Below, one piece after another: positions 33,806 to 43,066 of a stretch of 64,000 bases of DNA. Source of the DNA: Pictodentalium vernedei (lineage: Eukaryota; Mollusca; Scaphopoda; Dentaliida; Dentaliidae); the NCBI GenBank assembly GCA_031216915.1, contig CM062289.1:245087187-245151186 (forward strand). Direction: 5' to 3'. Below the pieces are notes generated by a model that ran no database searches, was not told the origin of the DNA, and was given only the letters and a program-made list of their open reading frames with translations. Each line of letters starts with the position of its first letter. Positions within the stretch are counted from its first letter, which is position 1. Made by a program: the position numbers and the translations under genes.

Positions 33806-34196
33806 GATTTAATTTACTCCTAAATAGTATTTTGGCTTGACACCAGAAAGCTAAGAATCTGTGTCAAGTAAACTTTAGCTCAAAGAGGACAACCAATAAT
33901 AAAGGTGAAGACCAATAACAAGCAGCTATAAACTATGATTCTATGGGAAAAAAAACATGAAAAGAAAATCAAACTGGTGCCATGAAGGCATGAATACTAG
34001 CACTTTTCTCTCCAACCAAGCCACAACACAGTAGATCCGTATTTGCTGTTGTGCTCAAACTAAGACTAATCTGAAGGCTTTGTATTCACAAAAAGTTGAG
34101 CCAGAAAATTATCACTAAGAAGGTCCTCCCACAAACCTTGTGATATGGGCAACGGAGAGGTTTTACTTGTTCATCATTCACTATAGAATGAATATG

Positions 34197-34643
34197 CTAA
34201 CTCTTTTGCAACTCAGCCAAACCAGCCCCCCAGACTTGGGATATTGGGGAAAATTTCAGGATCATCTTGTACGTTACATAAGGGTGTAAAAAGTCCCATT
34301 CATTTGGATTGTCAGGAAAGTCGAGATTTATCTTCCCAGCTTCAGAACATGGGATATCTAGTGGAACAAAATCTGTGCATTTTTCCCGTTGAAAAATTGG
34401 ACCAATTCCATGTCCACTCCCACTCCCTTGTATTCTGCCACATCCCTCACCAGCACTTCTTTTTCTGCCGCATCCCCTCCCACTAGCCAGACCTATTCCA
34501 GACGTTGAAGGACTCTCTCCATCATCTGTATTATTACTAGCAACATCATCTGAACCTCCAGCACTCATAGTAGTGTCAGCTTGATTTGAGCCAGACGGTA
34601 CGGCAGAATCCTGTTCCACGTCAATCTCATTAGTCATATCCAT
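34197..34643 (-). pseudogene. piggyBac-like transposase, N-terminal fragment
   Basis: An open frame of about 149 codons from the ATG at 34643 runs to 34197. The first part is acidic and low complexity (repeated Ser, Asp and Gly), then a Gly/Arg stretch (GRGCGRKRSAGEGCG), then FVPLDIPCSEAGKINLDFPD followed by NPNEWDFLHPYVT. That order, an acidic region, Gly/Arg and a block with FxPxxIP followed by DxxxxDFxxxxxT, is what I expect just before the catalytic domain of piggyBac/PGBD transposases. The reading diverges after about residue 130 and the DDD catalytic region is absent, so this is a 3'-deleted element. The terminus at 34880 supports the call. Confidence 0.55.
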
Positions 34644-34884
34644 CTGTGAAATCACTATGATTCTGGTGCAACTGGCACTAAAACTGTAGCCAAGCAACTA
34701 AAGGGAAATAACTCTAAATTCATTCGGATATGGAAATTACTTCTGTGGACTGATAGAGATAGCACACGTGGACTGAGGTAAGAGTAGATGCATTACTATG
34801 CCATCGGTGCGCAGCACGCTGACAGGTTTGTAGTGTGAGTTTACTGCCACCGTGCTGCACGCCGATGAGGCGCAAAAGGGTTAA
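34197..34884 (-). mobile_element. piggyBac-like element, 5' part
   Basis: The high-coordinate edge is TTAA (34881-34884); read on the minus strand the element begins CCCTTTTGCGCCTCATCGG. The subterminal blocks CATCGGCGTGCAGCACG and CGTGCTGCGCACCGATG are inverted copies separated by about 40 bp, as often seen in piggyBac ends. The transposase fragment follows downstream. The other end is missing. Confidence 0.55.
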
Positions 34885-35640
34885 GAACATTAACAACTTT
34901 GCTGCTCTAACCTTTCGGCACTTCTGGTATTCCTGGTGATTCTTTTACATAACCATGCAGACTCAAGTCATTTTGTCAGTTATAGGGTAATTCAAATTAC
35001 AAGAGCAGTACAATATGACTAATTAGCCAATATGAATGAGATACTCATCTGTCTGAAAGCAACTGATTATTCATTTACAGAATAACATGTAATATTGAGT
35101 ACTATCTCTGCCAAATAATTTGTGAATGGCTGGGTGAGGCAAATAATAAAATATTGGAGAAACCTGAATATTGTATAAATCAGTTGGCAGCCATACAGCT
35201 GACTAACATGTTTAACTATTTTAGTACTAATATCTGTCCTGGAATGTTGAGAAGAACATAATATGGGATAACACCAATGCAAAGGCTCTTTGTGTAACTT
35301 TCCAACCGTACATCACATAACAGCATATCTTCGGCTTACTTACAGTTCTTCATTCATTTATTATTCCTTTTATTCAATTAAGAGATTAATCTATAACGAA
35401 CATATATTTAACAGGTTAAATTTGTACTAAAGGTATGGTAAATGATTTGGTGTTTATAAGTTATATGTAATTAACAGGATTATTCATTTAGCTAGTTGAG
35501 GGCTACATTATTTTGGTGGTCTGAATTTGTTCATCAAAATTTGTTTTGTCACAGGCACTCTTTCAATAATTTGAGATAAAAAAATTTGTATAAACAAAAT
35601 GTTATTTGCATTTGACTGAATATGAAACACGAGCTAGGAA
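34885..35640. other. Unassigned DNA with a dispersed-repeat fragment
   Basis: The stretch 35412-35500 (AAATTTGTACTAAAGGTATG, then GATTTGGTGTTT and ACAGGATTATTCA) matches 58403-58475, so an unnamed dispersed repeat is present. There is nothing coding. Confidence 0.45.
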
Positions 35641-35644
35641 AATG

Positions 35645-37050
35645 TTGGTTTTTGCTCTGGGGGATCTGGACAAAATCTCCCTAGGACAAAAGATCCCCGG
35701 ACAAAAGATCCCCAGAAAAAGCTCCCTAGGACAAAAGATCGCCAGGTTTTTTTAGGGGTAGGACAAAAGATTCCCTGCAAAAAAAAGCTCCCCAGGACAA
35801 AAGATCCCCAGGTCGAAAACATTTTTGAGTGTAGGACAAAAGATCCCCTCACAAAAAGATCACCGACAAAAAATGATACTTGCATTAAAACCAACACTGC
35901 TGATTTTTTTGGACAACTCGTTTAACAACAACAAAAAAGAAACCAGACAAAAGATCTCCAGAAAAAGCTCCCCATGTTTTTTTGCGGGTAAGAAAAAAGC
36001 TCCCCAGGAAAAAAAAAGATTTGAATGTTTTTGGCAACTTGTTCAACAAAAAAAACAACAAAGACACCATTTTTAATGTTTTGGTAACTTGTTTAACAAA
36101 AAAAAAAAAACAAAGTGATGAGTGAATGATTAATCAAATATGTAAACAAATATTTTCTAATCAGAATGGCTTTAGTTATACAAAGCAAAAAGTCTTAAAA
36201 AAAATCTGTACGTTAGAGAATTTCAAACTACCGGGGATATGCTTGCAAAGGCTCTGTTGTAACTGATTTAGAGGTAAGCATTATTTAGTTGTAACAAGAT
36301 TTATTTGAAAAAAGTTTTACTTTCAGTGCTATGTCTGTCTGTATAAAAGAAATCTGTACGTTAGAGATGTTCAAACTACCGGGGATATGCTTGCAAAGGC
36401 TCTGTTGTAACTGATTTAGAGGTAAGCATTATTTAGTTGTAACAAGATTTATTTGAAAAAAGTTTTACTTTCAGTGCTCTGTCTGTCTGTATATCTAATT
36501 TTTTCAAAGAAATTAACCTTTCTCAGAGACAAACCAATACATAAATTTATTTCTACAATATCAACTTTGTAAAATCCAAAGATTCGACTTGGTGAGACAG
36601 TTGAGAACCATATTTGTACACATCATCTAATTAACCAACAAAAATCTATGTATTTGTTATGTTCATGTATATTGATTTATAGGAATAATTTTAAAATAAA
36701 AAATAAATCGTACGATTCTATTTTTTTCTATAAAACATGCACAGTTTTTACTTTGGAAAAGTGAAAAAAAAAAAAAATGAAAATTATAATTTATTATTTC
36801 CAAATTTTCATTTTTTCTGACATTTTCATCACAAAGTAAAATATATGCGCATAAAAACCAAGTTTCATGTGACCATCAATATGAAATGGCTGATCAGGGG
36901 ACCTTTTGTCCCAGGGAGCTTCTAAGAGACCTTTTGTCCAAGGGAGCTTCTTGGGAATCTTTTGTCCCAGGGAGCTTTTTGGGGATCTTTTGTCCCAGGG
37001 AGCTTTTTGGGGGTCTTCTGTCTGGGGATCTTTTGTCCTACTGTCTGTTG
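35645..37050. mobile_element. Foldback-like element with opposed TTTTGTCC arrays, locus 3
   Basis: The left array (about 35655-36010) holds many copies of an antisense word close to CTAGGACAAAAGATCCCC and AAAAAGCTCCC. The right array (36893-37045) holds five copies of the sense word, GGGATCTTTTGTCCCAGGGA with GCTTTTTG. The middle holds a 143-bp tandem duplication (36202-36491). The long frames rich in SFVLGS or DKRSPK repeats are translations of the word. It may be a DNA element with iterated subterminal sites. Confidence 0.5.
36202..36491. repeat. Near-identical tandem duplication of about 143 bp
   Basis: Two adjacent units (about 36207-36350 and 36351-36491) share AATCTGTACGTTAGAGA, CAAACTACCGGGGATATGCT, AGAGGTAAGCATTATTTAGT and TTTTACTTTCAGTGCT with only a few differences. 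The duplication is therefore recent relative to most repeats here. Confidence 0.85.
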
Positions 37051-37290
37051 AAAGAAACATTTAAAATAAATGAAAATTGCAGTGAATGATGCACTACTTT
37101 TCAAACCTTAACAATGACATACATTGAAACCCATTTTATTGGATATTTCTTAACTGGTTGAGTGCTAGAAGCCACTATCAGGACTTTAAAAAAAATAAGG
37201 GTACCAGATCAAGGGTTAGTTAAGGTTTGAAAAGTAGTGCATCATTCACTGCAATTTCCATTTATTTTATATGTTTCTTTCAACAGACAA
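37046..37290. repeat. Hairpin with 70-bp arms and a 100-bp loop
   Basis: The left arm (37046-37112, GTCTGTTGAAAGAAACATTT to CTTTTCAAACCTTAAC) pairs with the right arm (37213-37290, GTTAAGGTTTGAAAAGTAGT to AAATGAAACAT-type complement and CAACAGACAATA). The loop holds a family E unit, TTAACTGGTTGAGTGCTAGA. It adjoins the TTTTGTCC array, whose last copy runs into the left arm. Confidence 0.6.
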
Positions 37291-37294
37291 TAAT

Positions 37295-38685
37295 ATTTAA
37301 TCAAACCACACACTCTGGATACAGGTGTTTTCAGAGATGAGAACAGCTTGTGTGATGATAAGAGAGAACACTCCCAGAAAACAGCTTCCTTAGTGTTTAC
37401 CTGACACACTTATCCATCTGGTACATGAAAACTACATAACACACCTGCATCAAAAGCAGCACCAGAATTTTCTAACAGCTGATTCCTACTGTAGCTGACT
37501 TTCTCAACAACAAAAAAAAAGAAATATAGACATTTTTCTAGAAGGTACTGCCAGGGGAGTTGGGGTAAAGAGCTGCAAGGCCTTCTTTACCATCTCATGA
37601 TGAACTTTCATCACCAAAATAAAACGGGTGCATTGTAAACAAATGAATATGCCTCCAATGTTCAGCTTGTAGGGTGTTGTACTTATAAGTGGAAAACTCA
37701 TCACAGGTGTAGATACTTGAGTTCTGACACAAAGTCTTTGTATGAACAAGAAATCTCAGTACATTTCAAAGTCCAACAAGGGTTATAACTCTCTTAAAAT
37801 TTTCAAATGGGATAACTTTTCCACCCAAGTTGGTGTATTTTCATACTAAATGACATTCATCTGGGACTATTGATGCTGGAGTCATGACTCTAAGTTTTGT
37901 AAGGATGGAGTTCACAAGTGATCAGAGGATGGGGCATAATAATGATTCAAAAACTGACAATAAATTCTGCAAAAAACATTTATTAATACCTCTTCATACA
38001 TGGCACTTCATCTAAATAAAGCTCAAACAGCACGGGAAAAAAAACAATTTTCACCTAGCTTTCAGTCTGATGAAGACATTGCTCAGACACAACAAGAAAA
38101 AATACACATTGATGACGAAAGAAATGGAATGTGTTGATAAAAGTTCTTGTAAGCCAAGATCTGACCAAACGGGTGTGTAATACAACCCGAAAAGAAAATA
38201 AACGTAAAAGTAGAAAGCAAAAGGTAAAAAAAAGTACTCTAAGACAAATTTTGAAAAGTAATCTAGTAAGTCCTAACTCCCAGGAAAACCTGATAATAAT
38301 ATACCCTTCGAAAATTAAAAGGAACTGGAATTTTGAAATGTGAAGATACTTCCACGTATTGCATGAAAGTATGATAACTGGATGATTTTAAAAAAATTGC
38401 TCTCTGTAACCTTAAAATGCACCAAGTAGCCCGACAGGAGGAAATTTGAGAGTTTGGTCTTTTTCTAGCAAGTGCGGCGTGGGGATGTGCTAGGACTGCA
38501 CAGGATAGTGCCACTGAAGGCTTGTTATTCACTGTTACTGGTGCAGGGAAGCGAATAAGTAAAACTTGCATTTACAAGACCACTGCTAATGGGTCCGACG
38601 CTGCAAAAAACCCTTTAAGGTGATCGCCAGAAGTTAAAAGTGAACAGATTTCGCGGTAGGATTAATGGCGACAAATGTGTAAATA
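37295..38685. other. Unassigned DNA
   Basis: No supported gene or repeat was seen. Open frames at 37504-37749 and 38131-38571 have no recognisable domains. Confidence 0.4.
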
Positions 38686-38689
38686 TTCT

Positions 38690-38890
38690 AATGAGGGGGG
38701 GTCACATGATATACATTTTGTTGAAATTTTTGAATTTGTAAATTACACAGGTGGATGAGGCCGATTTTGTTATGTCAAGGGTTAAGTTGGAGTGTCTGTT
38801 GCTTGTTGCTTCTCTACGGCTTCCTAAACTCTGTAAAACTGTCTGGCTATATGCTGGTGATGGAAATGTCATTAAACCCCAATAAATAAG
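38690..38890. mobile_element. Family A MITE right half joined to a SINE tail
   Basis: GGGTCACATGATATACATTT through GTCAAGGG and TTAA (38783-38786) is the right half of a family A MITE. It is followed by a decayed SINE 3' part (38787-38888) with TTCTCTACGGCTTCCT, AAACTCTGTAAAACTGTCTG and ATTAAACCCCAATAAATAAG. It is probably a SINE that inserted at, or was joined to, the MITE end. Confidence 0.5.
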
Positions 38891-39475
38891 CTTATAAAGT
38901 GGGCTCTATCATACTAGTAAAAAACTTCTTGTGTTCCAAAGTAAACAACCACAACTCTAGTATATGGGTTCAAGTGAGGAACTATGACAGCAAGAAAACA
39001 AGAGGCATGGTACTTAAGAATTTACCCCAAAACATCTCAGTTCTGTACTACAAATTAACTGACACTAAGCAGGCAGCATATTCACAAGCAGGCAGCATAT
39101 TCACACCTTCTTTATAAACCTAATGAGAATTATGGAAATTATCATTGGAAAGCCTTCTCATGTTATGCCATTTAATATTAGATATACAAATACATTTAGC
39201 AAATGATTGATAATACATTTGATTCCATCAAAAAATTAACCTCAATTATCACCTATCATCATCAAGCAATGTTAGCAGACTACAGATTGATGATAGGTCA
39301 TATGCATCAGCTCTCTGATTACTGACAGATCAATGAAAGGCTATCCAATCAAAGAGAGTAAAAAGACCCAGTTGAGTTGGATGCTGAACTTCTTCATTTT
39401 TTATTAACTCTTATCCTGGCAATTACAACTACTGCCACATATATACAATCTTTGACAGACTCTGGCATACACAGA
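38891..39475. other. Unassigned DNA
   Basis: No supported gene or repeat was seen. A short direct duplication AGCAGGCAGCATATTCACA lies near 39067-39105, and an imperfect inverted pair surrounds 39250-39310 (TTATCACCTATCATCATCAA with TTGATGATAGGTCATA). Confidence 0.4.
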
Positions 39476-39530
39476 TTAACCCTTTACCCAACATAACGGC
39501 AAAAACCGGCCAGCTTTATACACAAAAATT
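39476..39530. mobile_element. Left piece of a family B MITE split by the DIRS element
   Basis: TTAACCCTTTACCCAACATA and AAAACCGGCCAGC at 39476-39515 are the left end of family B. The continuation ACCATTCAAATTTCATAATT is found 10.2 kb away at 49723, directly after the DIRS element. Joining the two would give the normal family B order seen at 60176-60418 (read inversely). Confidence 0.8.
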
Positions 39531-39570
39531 AAAATTTTATAGTAAATTTCCTTACTTATTATACCTACTG

Positions 39571-39803
39571 CAATTTACTACAGGCTTGCACTACAGTGGA
39601 AGACCCTAACTCGGATAAAATACTCTCTATTTTAATCTTTCCCAAGAGATTTGGGAAAGAAAAGTGATGTAAAAACACCACGAAAAAATAAGCCAAAACT
39701 GGGTCGAGTGCCATCGGCACACACCCTATAGGGGATGCTCTTCTCTTAGTACAATTCCACGACTTCCGTTAACCAGTGCGCAAAGCAGTCATCAAACCAT
39801 TCT
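39571..39803. repeat. DIRS inverted terminal repeat, 3' side of the element
   Basis: It pairs with 49465-49700. Landmarks are TTACTACAGGCTTGCACTAC, AGACCCTAACTCGGATAAAA, TTTCCCAAGAGATTTGGGAA (itself a hairpin), GCCATCGGCACACACC and TTCTCTTAGTACAATTCCAC. The match is high with scattered differences and small gaps. Confidence 0.9.
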
Positions 39804-39879
39804 GTTGAGTCCGCCAACATAGGAGTTATGTGATCAGCGGGGAGGAAGGATTCTTACCCGAATAAGAAGACGGGCCATG

Positions 39880-39970
39880 TAAACAATTGCGATAGGTATA
39901 ATAAGAAAGGAAATTTACTATAAAATTTAAATTTCTTAACAACCTACCTTACAATTGTTTACTACAGGCT
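39880..39970. repeat. DIRS internal complementary region
   Basis: The first half (39880-39927, with AGGTATAATAAGAAAGGAAA) is the complement of the extreme 3' end at 39533-39570. The second half (39928-39970, with TTTCTTAACAACCTACCTTA) is the complement of the extreme 5' end at 49685-49721. In DIRS this region is thought to template completion of the ends when the circular DNA intermediate forms. Each half differs from its end at about one position in the cores I compared. Confidence 0.9.
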
Positions 39971-40090
39971 GAATAGACAATAGGATGGAGGGAATCACAT
40001 AACCAACCCACACACACATAACCCAATTGCACTGGAACCGTGGACAGAGGAAGAGGTCCCAAGGCCTATCAAACCATAGCATCACAAACA

Positions 40091-41158
40091 TTAGTAAAAG
40101 ACAATGAGATATGAGGCATATGGTTCTGTGCGACGCACAGACAGAAAGGGCAGTAACAGCACAGAGCTGGGACTGACCTTGTAAGCAGCCGAATGGCTGG
40201 GATAGGCAACAGCCTGAGCAGAAGAAAGAGGGCCCATAGAACAAAAGTCCTCTGCCTGCGCCTGCAATTGTTGCAGATAAGTGGAGAAAGTAGTATTTCT
40301 CCAGTAGGCTACCAGCATAACATCCGACAACATGACAGAGTTAGTATAAGCCCCAAGAGGTAGACAATGCACGCACCTCGTGGCAGAAAAACGATTGGTA
40401 ATACAATCGCCAGTCGCTAGACGAGCGGAAGCTACACGAATAGCAAGACAAATCCATCGAGAAATGGATCAGGGGAGATCTTCTGTAGACCAGGAATAAA
40501 AGACAGAAAATCGATCCTCCTCTTCCAAATAAACAGAGCAAAGGGTATTTACCCTCAACAGAAGGAAGAGTCCCGATACAGATAGGAGGCGGAGTAGTTT
40601 CCGGTATCTGATTCTTGGCCAGAAAAGAGCAATCACTGGTAAACATAACACTGGTGGGAAAGCTCCAGAAAAAGGCCGGGACAACCGAGAGAGCATGAAG
40701 CTCACTAACCCATCTGGCTGAGGCAAAAGCCCTCAGAAAAATTGTGTTGTATGTGAGAAAACGCATATCCACCTGGGATAAAGGCTCGAAGGGCGCCCTC
40801 CCCCCCCCCCCCCCTCCCCAAGCAAAGCAGCACCTAAGAAAGATTCCATCTTGGGGTAAGCTGCAAAGTCCTAGGCATTTTCAAGGAAAAGTGCCAAACA
40901 AGCTTGGAGAGGCATGGAATAGTGCCAACACGATGCTGTCCTGCATACGAAAAGGTCTCCAAAGCATGGACCTGTACCCATTGATGGAAACAGGCTGGAG
41001 ACCCCCAGAATCAAACATACCAGAAACTCCACAATCTTTGTGATCAAAGGAGTGACAGAAGCAACAGAGTGATCTGCACACCATCGACAGAAGACCTTCC
41101 ACTTAGCCGCAAAGGCTAAACCAGTGGAGTGCCTCCTTGAAGAAGAAAGCAACACCAC
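40091..41158 (-). pseudogene. DIRS tyrosine recombinase, broken
   Basis: In three frame pieces (41158-40871, 40772-40341, 40372-40091) the protein can be followed. There is an N-terminal SAM-like part (residues such as FAAKWKVFCRWCADH), then FLRAFASARWVSELHALS around the first catalytic arginine, then CHEVRALSTSW with the His-x-x-Arg motif, then TTFSTYLQQLQAQAEDF with the likely nucleophile tyrosine. In the first motif the usual arginine before VSEL is tryptophan (TGG), a one-base change from CGG. Frameshifts separate the pieces. The enzyme would have inserted the circular cDNA. Confidence 0.85.
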
Positions 41159-41161
41159 TGC

Positions 41162-41941
41162 TCATCTCGAAAAAAAAACGCTATGGAGGAAACAGGACCT
41201 GACAAAAGACATAAGACGTGAAACGTGAAACCTCCTCGGGCGACCTTGGCAAAGAAGGTCGCAACGTAGAGGGAGACGTGGCGGAACAGCCGCTAACAGA
41301 GAGCGGAGCAGATTGATCCACACCCACTGAGGCAACAGGGGTGTGATCGAAATGATTCGACAACTGCAGGTTCGTATCTGGGCTAGAACCTGAGGCAGAA
41401 TCGGAACCGGCAGGAAGGTGTAGCCGACAAGACCGCTCCAAAGGAGGGACAGAGCATCCACGGTGAAAGCCAGAGCATCTGGACACGGGGACATGAAAGT
41501 GTCCACCTGATGGTTCCAATGAGTCGCAAAGAGATCGATGTGGGGAAGACCCCAGAGATCGCAAAGAGACTGGAACACCGTCATGTGGAGCATCCACTTG
41601 GTAGAAAAGAACCTACCCCGTCGGGACAGGGAGTCGGCTAGGATGTTCAGACGACCGGGAAAGTGACGAACCACCACTCTGGCATTGACATCCTGAGCTA
41701 GCAGTAGAAGATCCCGAACCAATTTGTACATGGGAACATAGTGGGTGCCGCCCTGGTTCCAAATGTAAACAACCACTGTCGAATTGTCAGACAACAGAAG
41801 GACCTGACAATTCGAAAGGCAGGGGATCCACTGCCGGAAACTCAGAAGAAGAGCAAGAAGCTCTTTCTGGTTGACGTGAAGAGCTGCTAGATCCTGGTTC
41901 CATGACTCGTGAAGGAAAAGACCTAGAGGATCCAACATCAC
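41162..41941 (-). pseudogene. DIRS RNase H domain and connecting region, open frame
   Basis: This 259-codon frame is the longest in the window. It contains NQKELLALLLSFRQW, then LLLSDNSTVVVYIWNQGGT with the acidic RNase H residue, then RHFPGRLNILADSLSR with the last Asp, then LPHIDLFATHWNHQVDTFMS, a block typical of DIRS. RNase H removes the RNA template during cDNA synthesis. It is open but isolated from upstream and downstream coding by frameshifts, so it is a fossil. Its C-terminal tail leads into the recombinase region 4 bp downstream. Confidence 0.88.
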
Positions 41942-41949
41942 ACCCTATC

Positions 41950-42930
41950 CGAGATCGCTGGCGACTGCTGTCAGAACACGATCGGATGTGGGGAAGTCCA
42001 ACGGAACTCCCTGCATAATCCACTGAACATCTGTCAAGGGAGACGGTGACGAGGAAGAGACCCCAGAACTGAAGCACCAGATCCAGAGGATCGACATTCA
42101 GCCTCCTACGACTGAGCAGAAAGTGCTGGAGAGGTCTGACATGCAGCCGACTAAGAGGAATGAGATCCGCCACCGAACCGCAGAGACCGAGCAGCCAGGG
42201 AAGACTCCGAGCTGTTGTGGACGTGGACTGGGATGGACAGAGTCAGGGCAAAAGGCTGAGAAAAGCACAGCCCTTGCCTGGGAAAGCGCCATCGTATCCA
42301 GCTGGAAGCCCATCCCACATGACAAAACGATGGAGAAGGGACCAGGTCCGACGTCTCCCTGTTGACTCTGAACCCTAGTGACATGAGCAGGCTCAACAGT
42401 GTGAGGACATCCGACTCCAGAAAGGCAGCATTGGAATGCCTCTAGAGGATATCGACCAGATATGCCGAAGAAGACACCCTGGACTGTGTGCGATGTAAGA
42501 CTAACACATGCGACATCAGACGGGTGAAGTCCCAAGGATCCAGAACAAGCCCAAAGGGCATGGCCTTGAACTGGAAAACATCCTGGGGAATGGAGCGGCG
42601 AGCCGACCTGAAAGCCTCCATGCTGAACTAAGGAGCAATGATAGACTGGGTCAGGATACTCAGTTCGATAAACGGTCTGAGTCGGCCGTCCTTCTTCGGC
42701 ACCAAGAACAGGAGGGAATAAAATCCCACTGAAAGAATGTTCTTGATGACCTCGAGCGCCCCATTTGACAGGAGATTGCCTATCTCCACGATCAAAAGTT
42801 CTGAACGTGTAACATTGAAAGGGACTTGTGTTGGAAGAGGCACTCTCGACTGAGTGGAATGCCTCAACCTGGGACGAATTTGAGGTGACTACTGCCGACG
42901 CCTACCCTTACCCTGTGAGTGAGTCGAAGC
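41950..42930 (-). pseudogene. DIRS reverse transcriptase, broken
   Basis: The N-terminal part (42867-42628) reads LPTQVPFNVTRSELLIVEIG and later FLVPKKDGRLRPFIELSIL, the first RT motifs as found in DIRS. Further along, in other frames, FKAMPFGLVLDPWDFTR and AYLVDIL can be read. The last corresponds to the catalytic YxDD box, with the first Asp replaced by Val, and is followed directly by a stop codon (TAG). A third piece resembles the thumb region (LGFRVNRETSDLVPSPS). The enzyme is certainly dead. It would have copied the element's RNA. Confidence 0.85.
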
Positions 42931-43066
42931 GGTGGCAGGAGGATCAGCCCTTAGCTTTGCAGAGGAAGCAGAAGGGTACTTGTTAGGCTTTGGACAGCCC
43001 CTGCCTCCAACAGAAGACTGATCAAGCTGACGAAGCAGCAGCTGATCTATGGAATGACATAGGGAG

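Noticed and set aside
35634-37104. Repetitive proteins rich in SFVLGS or DKRSPKSSLG
   Set aside because: They are translations of the iterated TTTTGTCC word on both strands and have no independent support.
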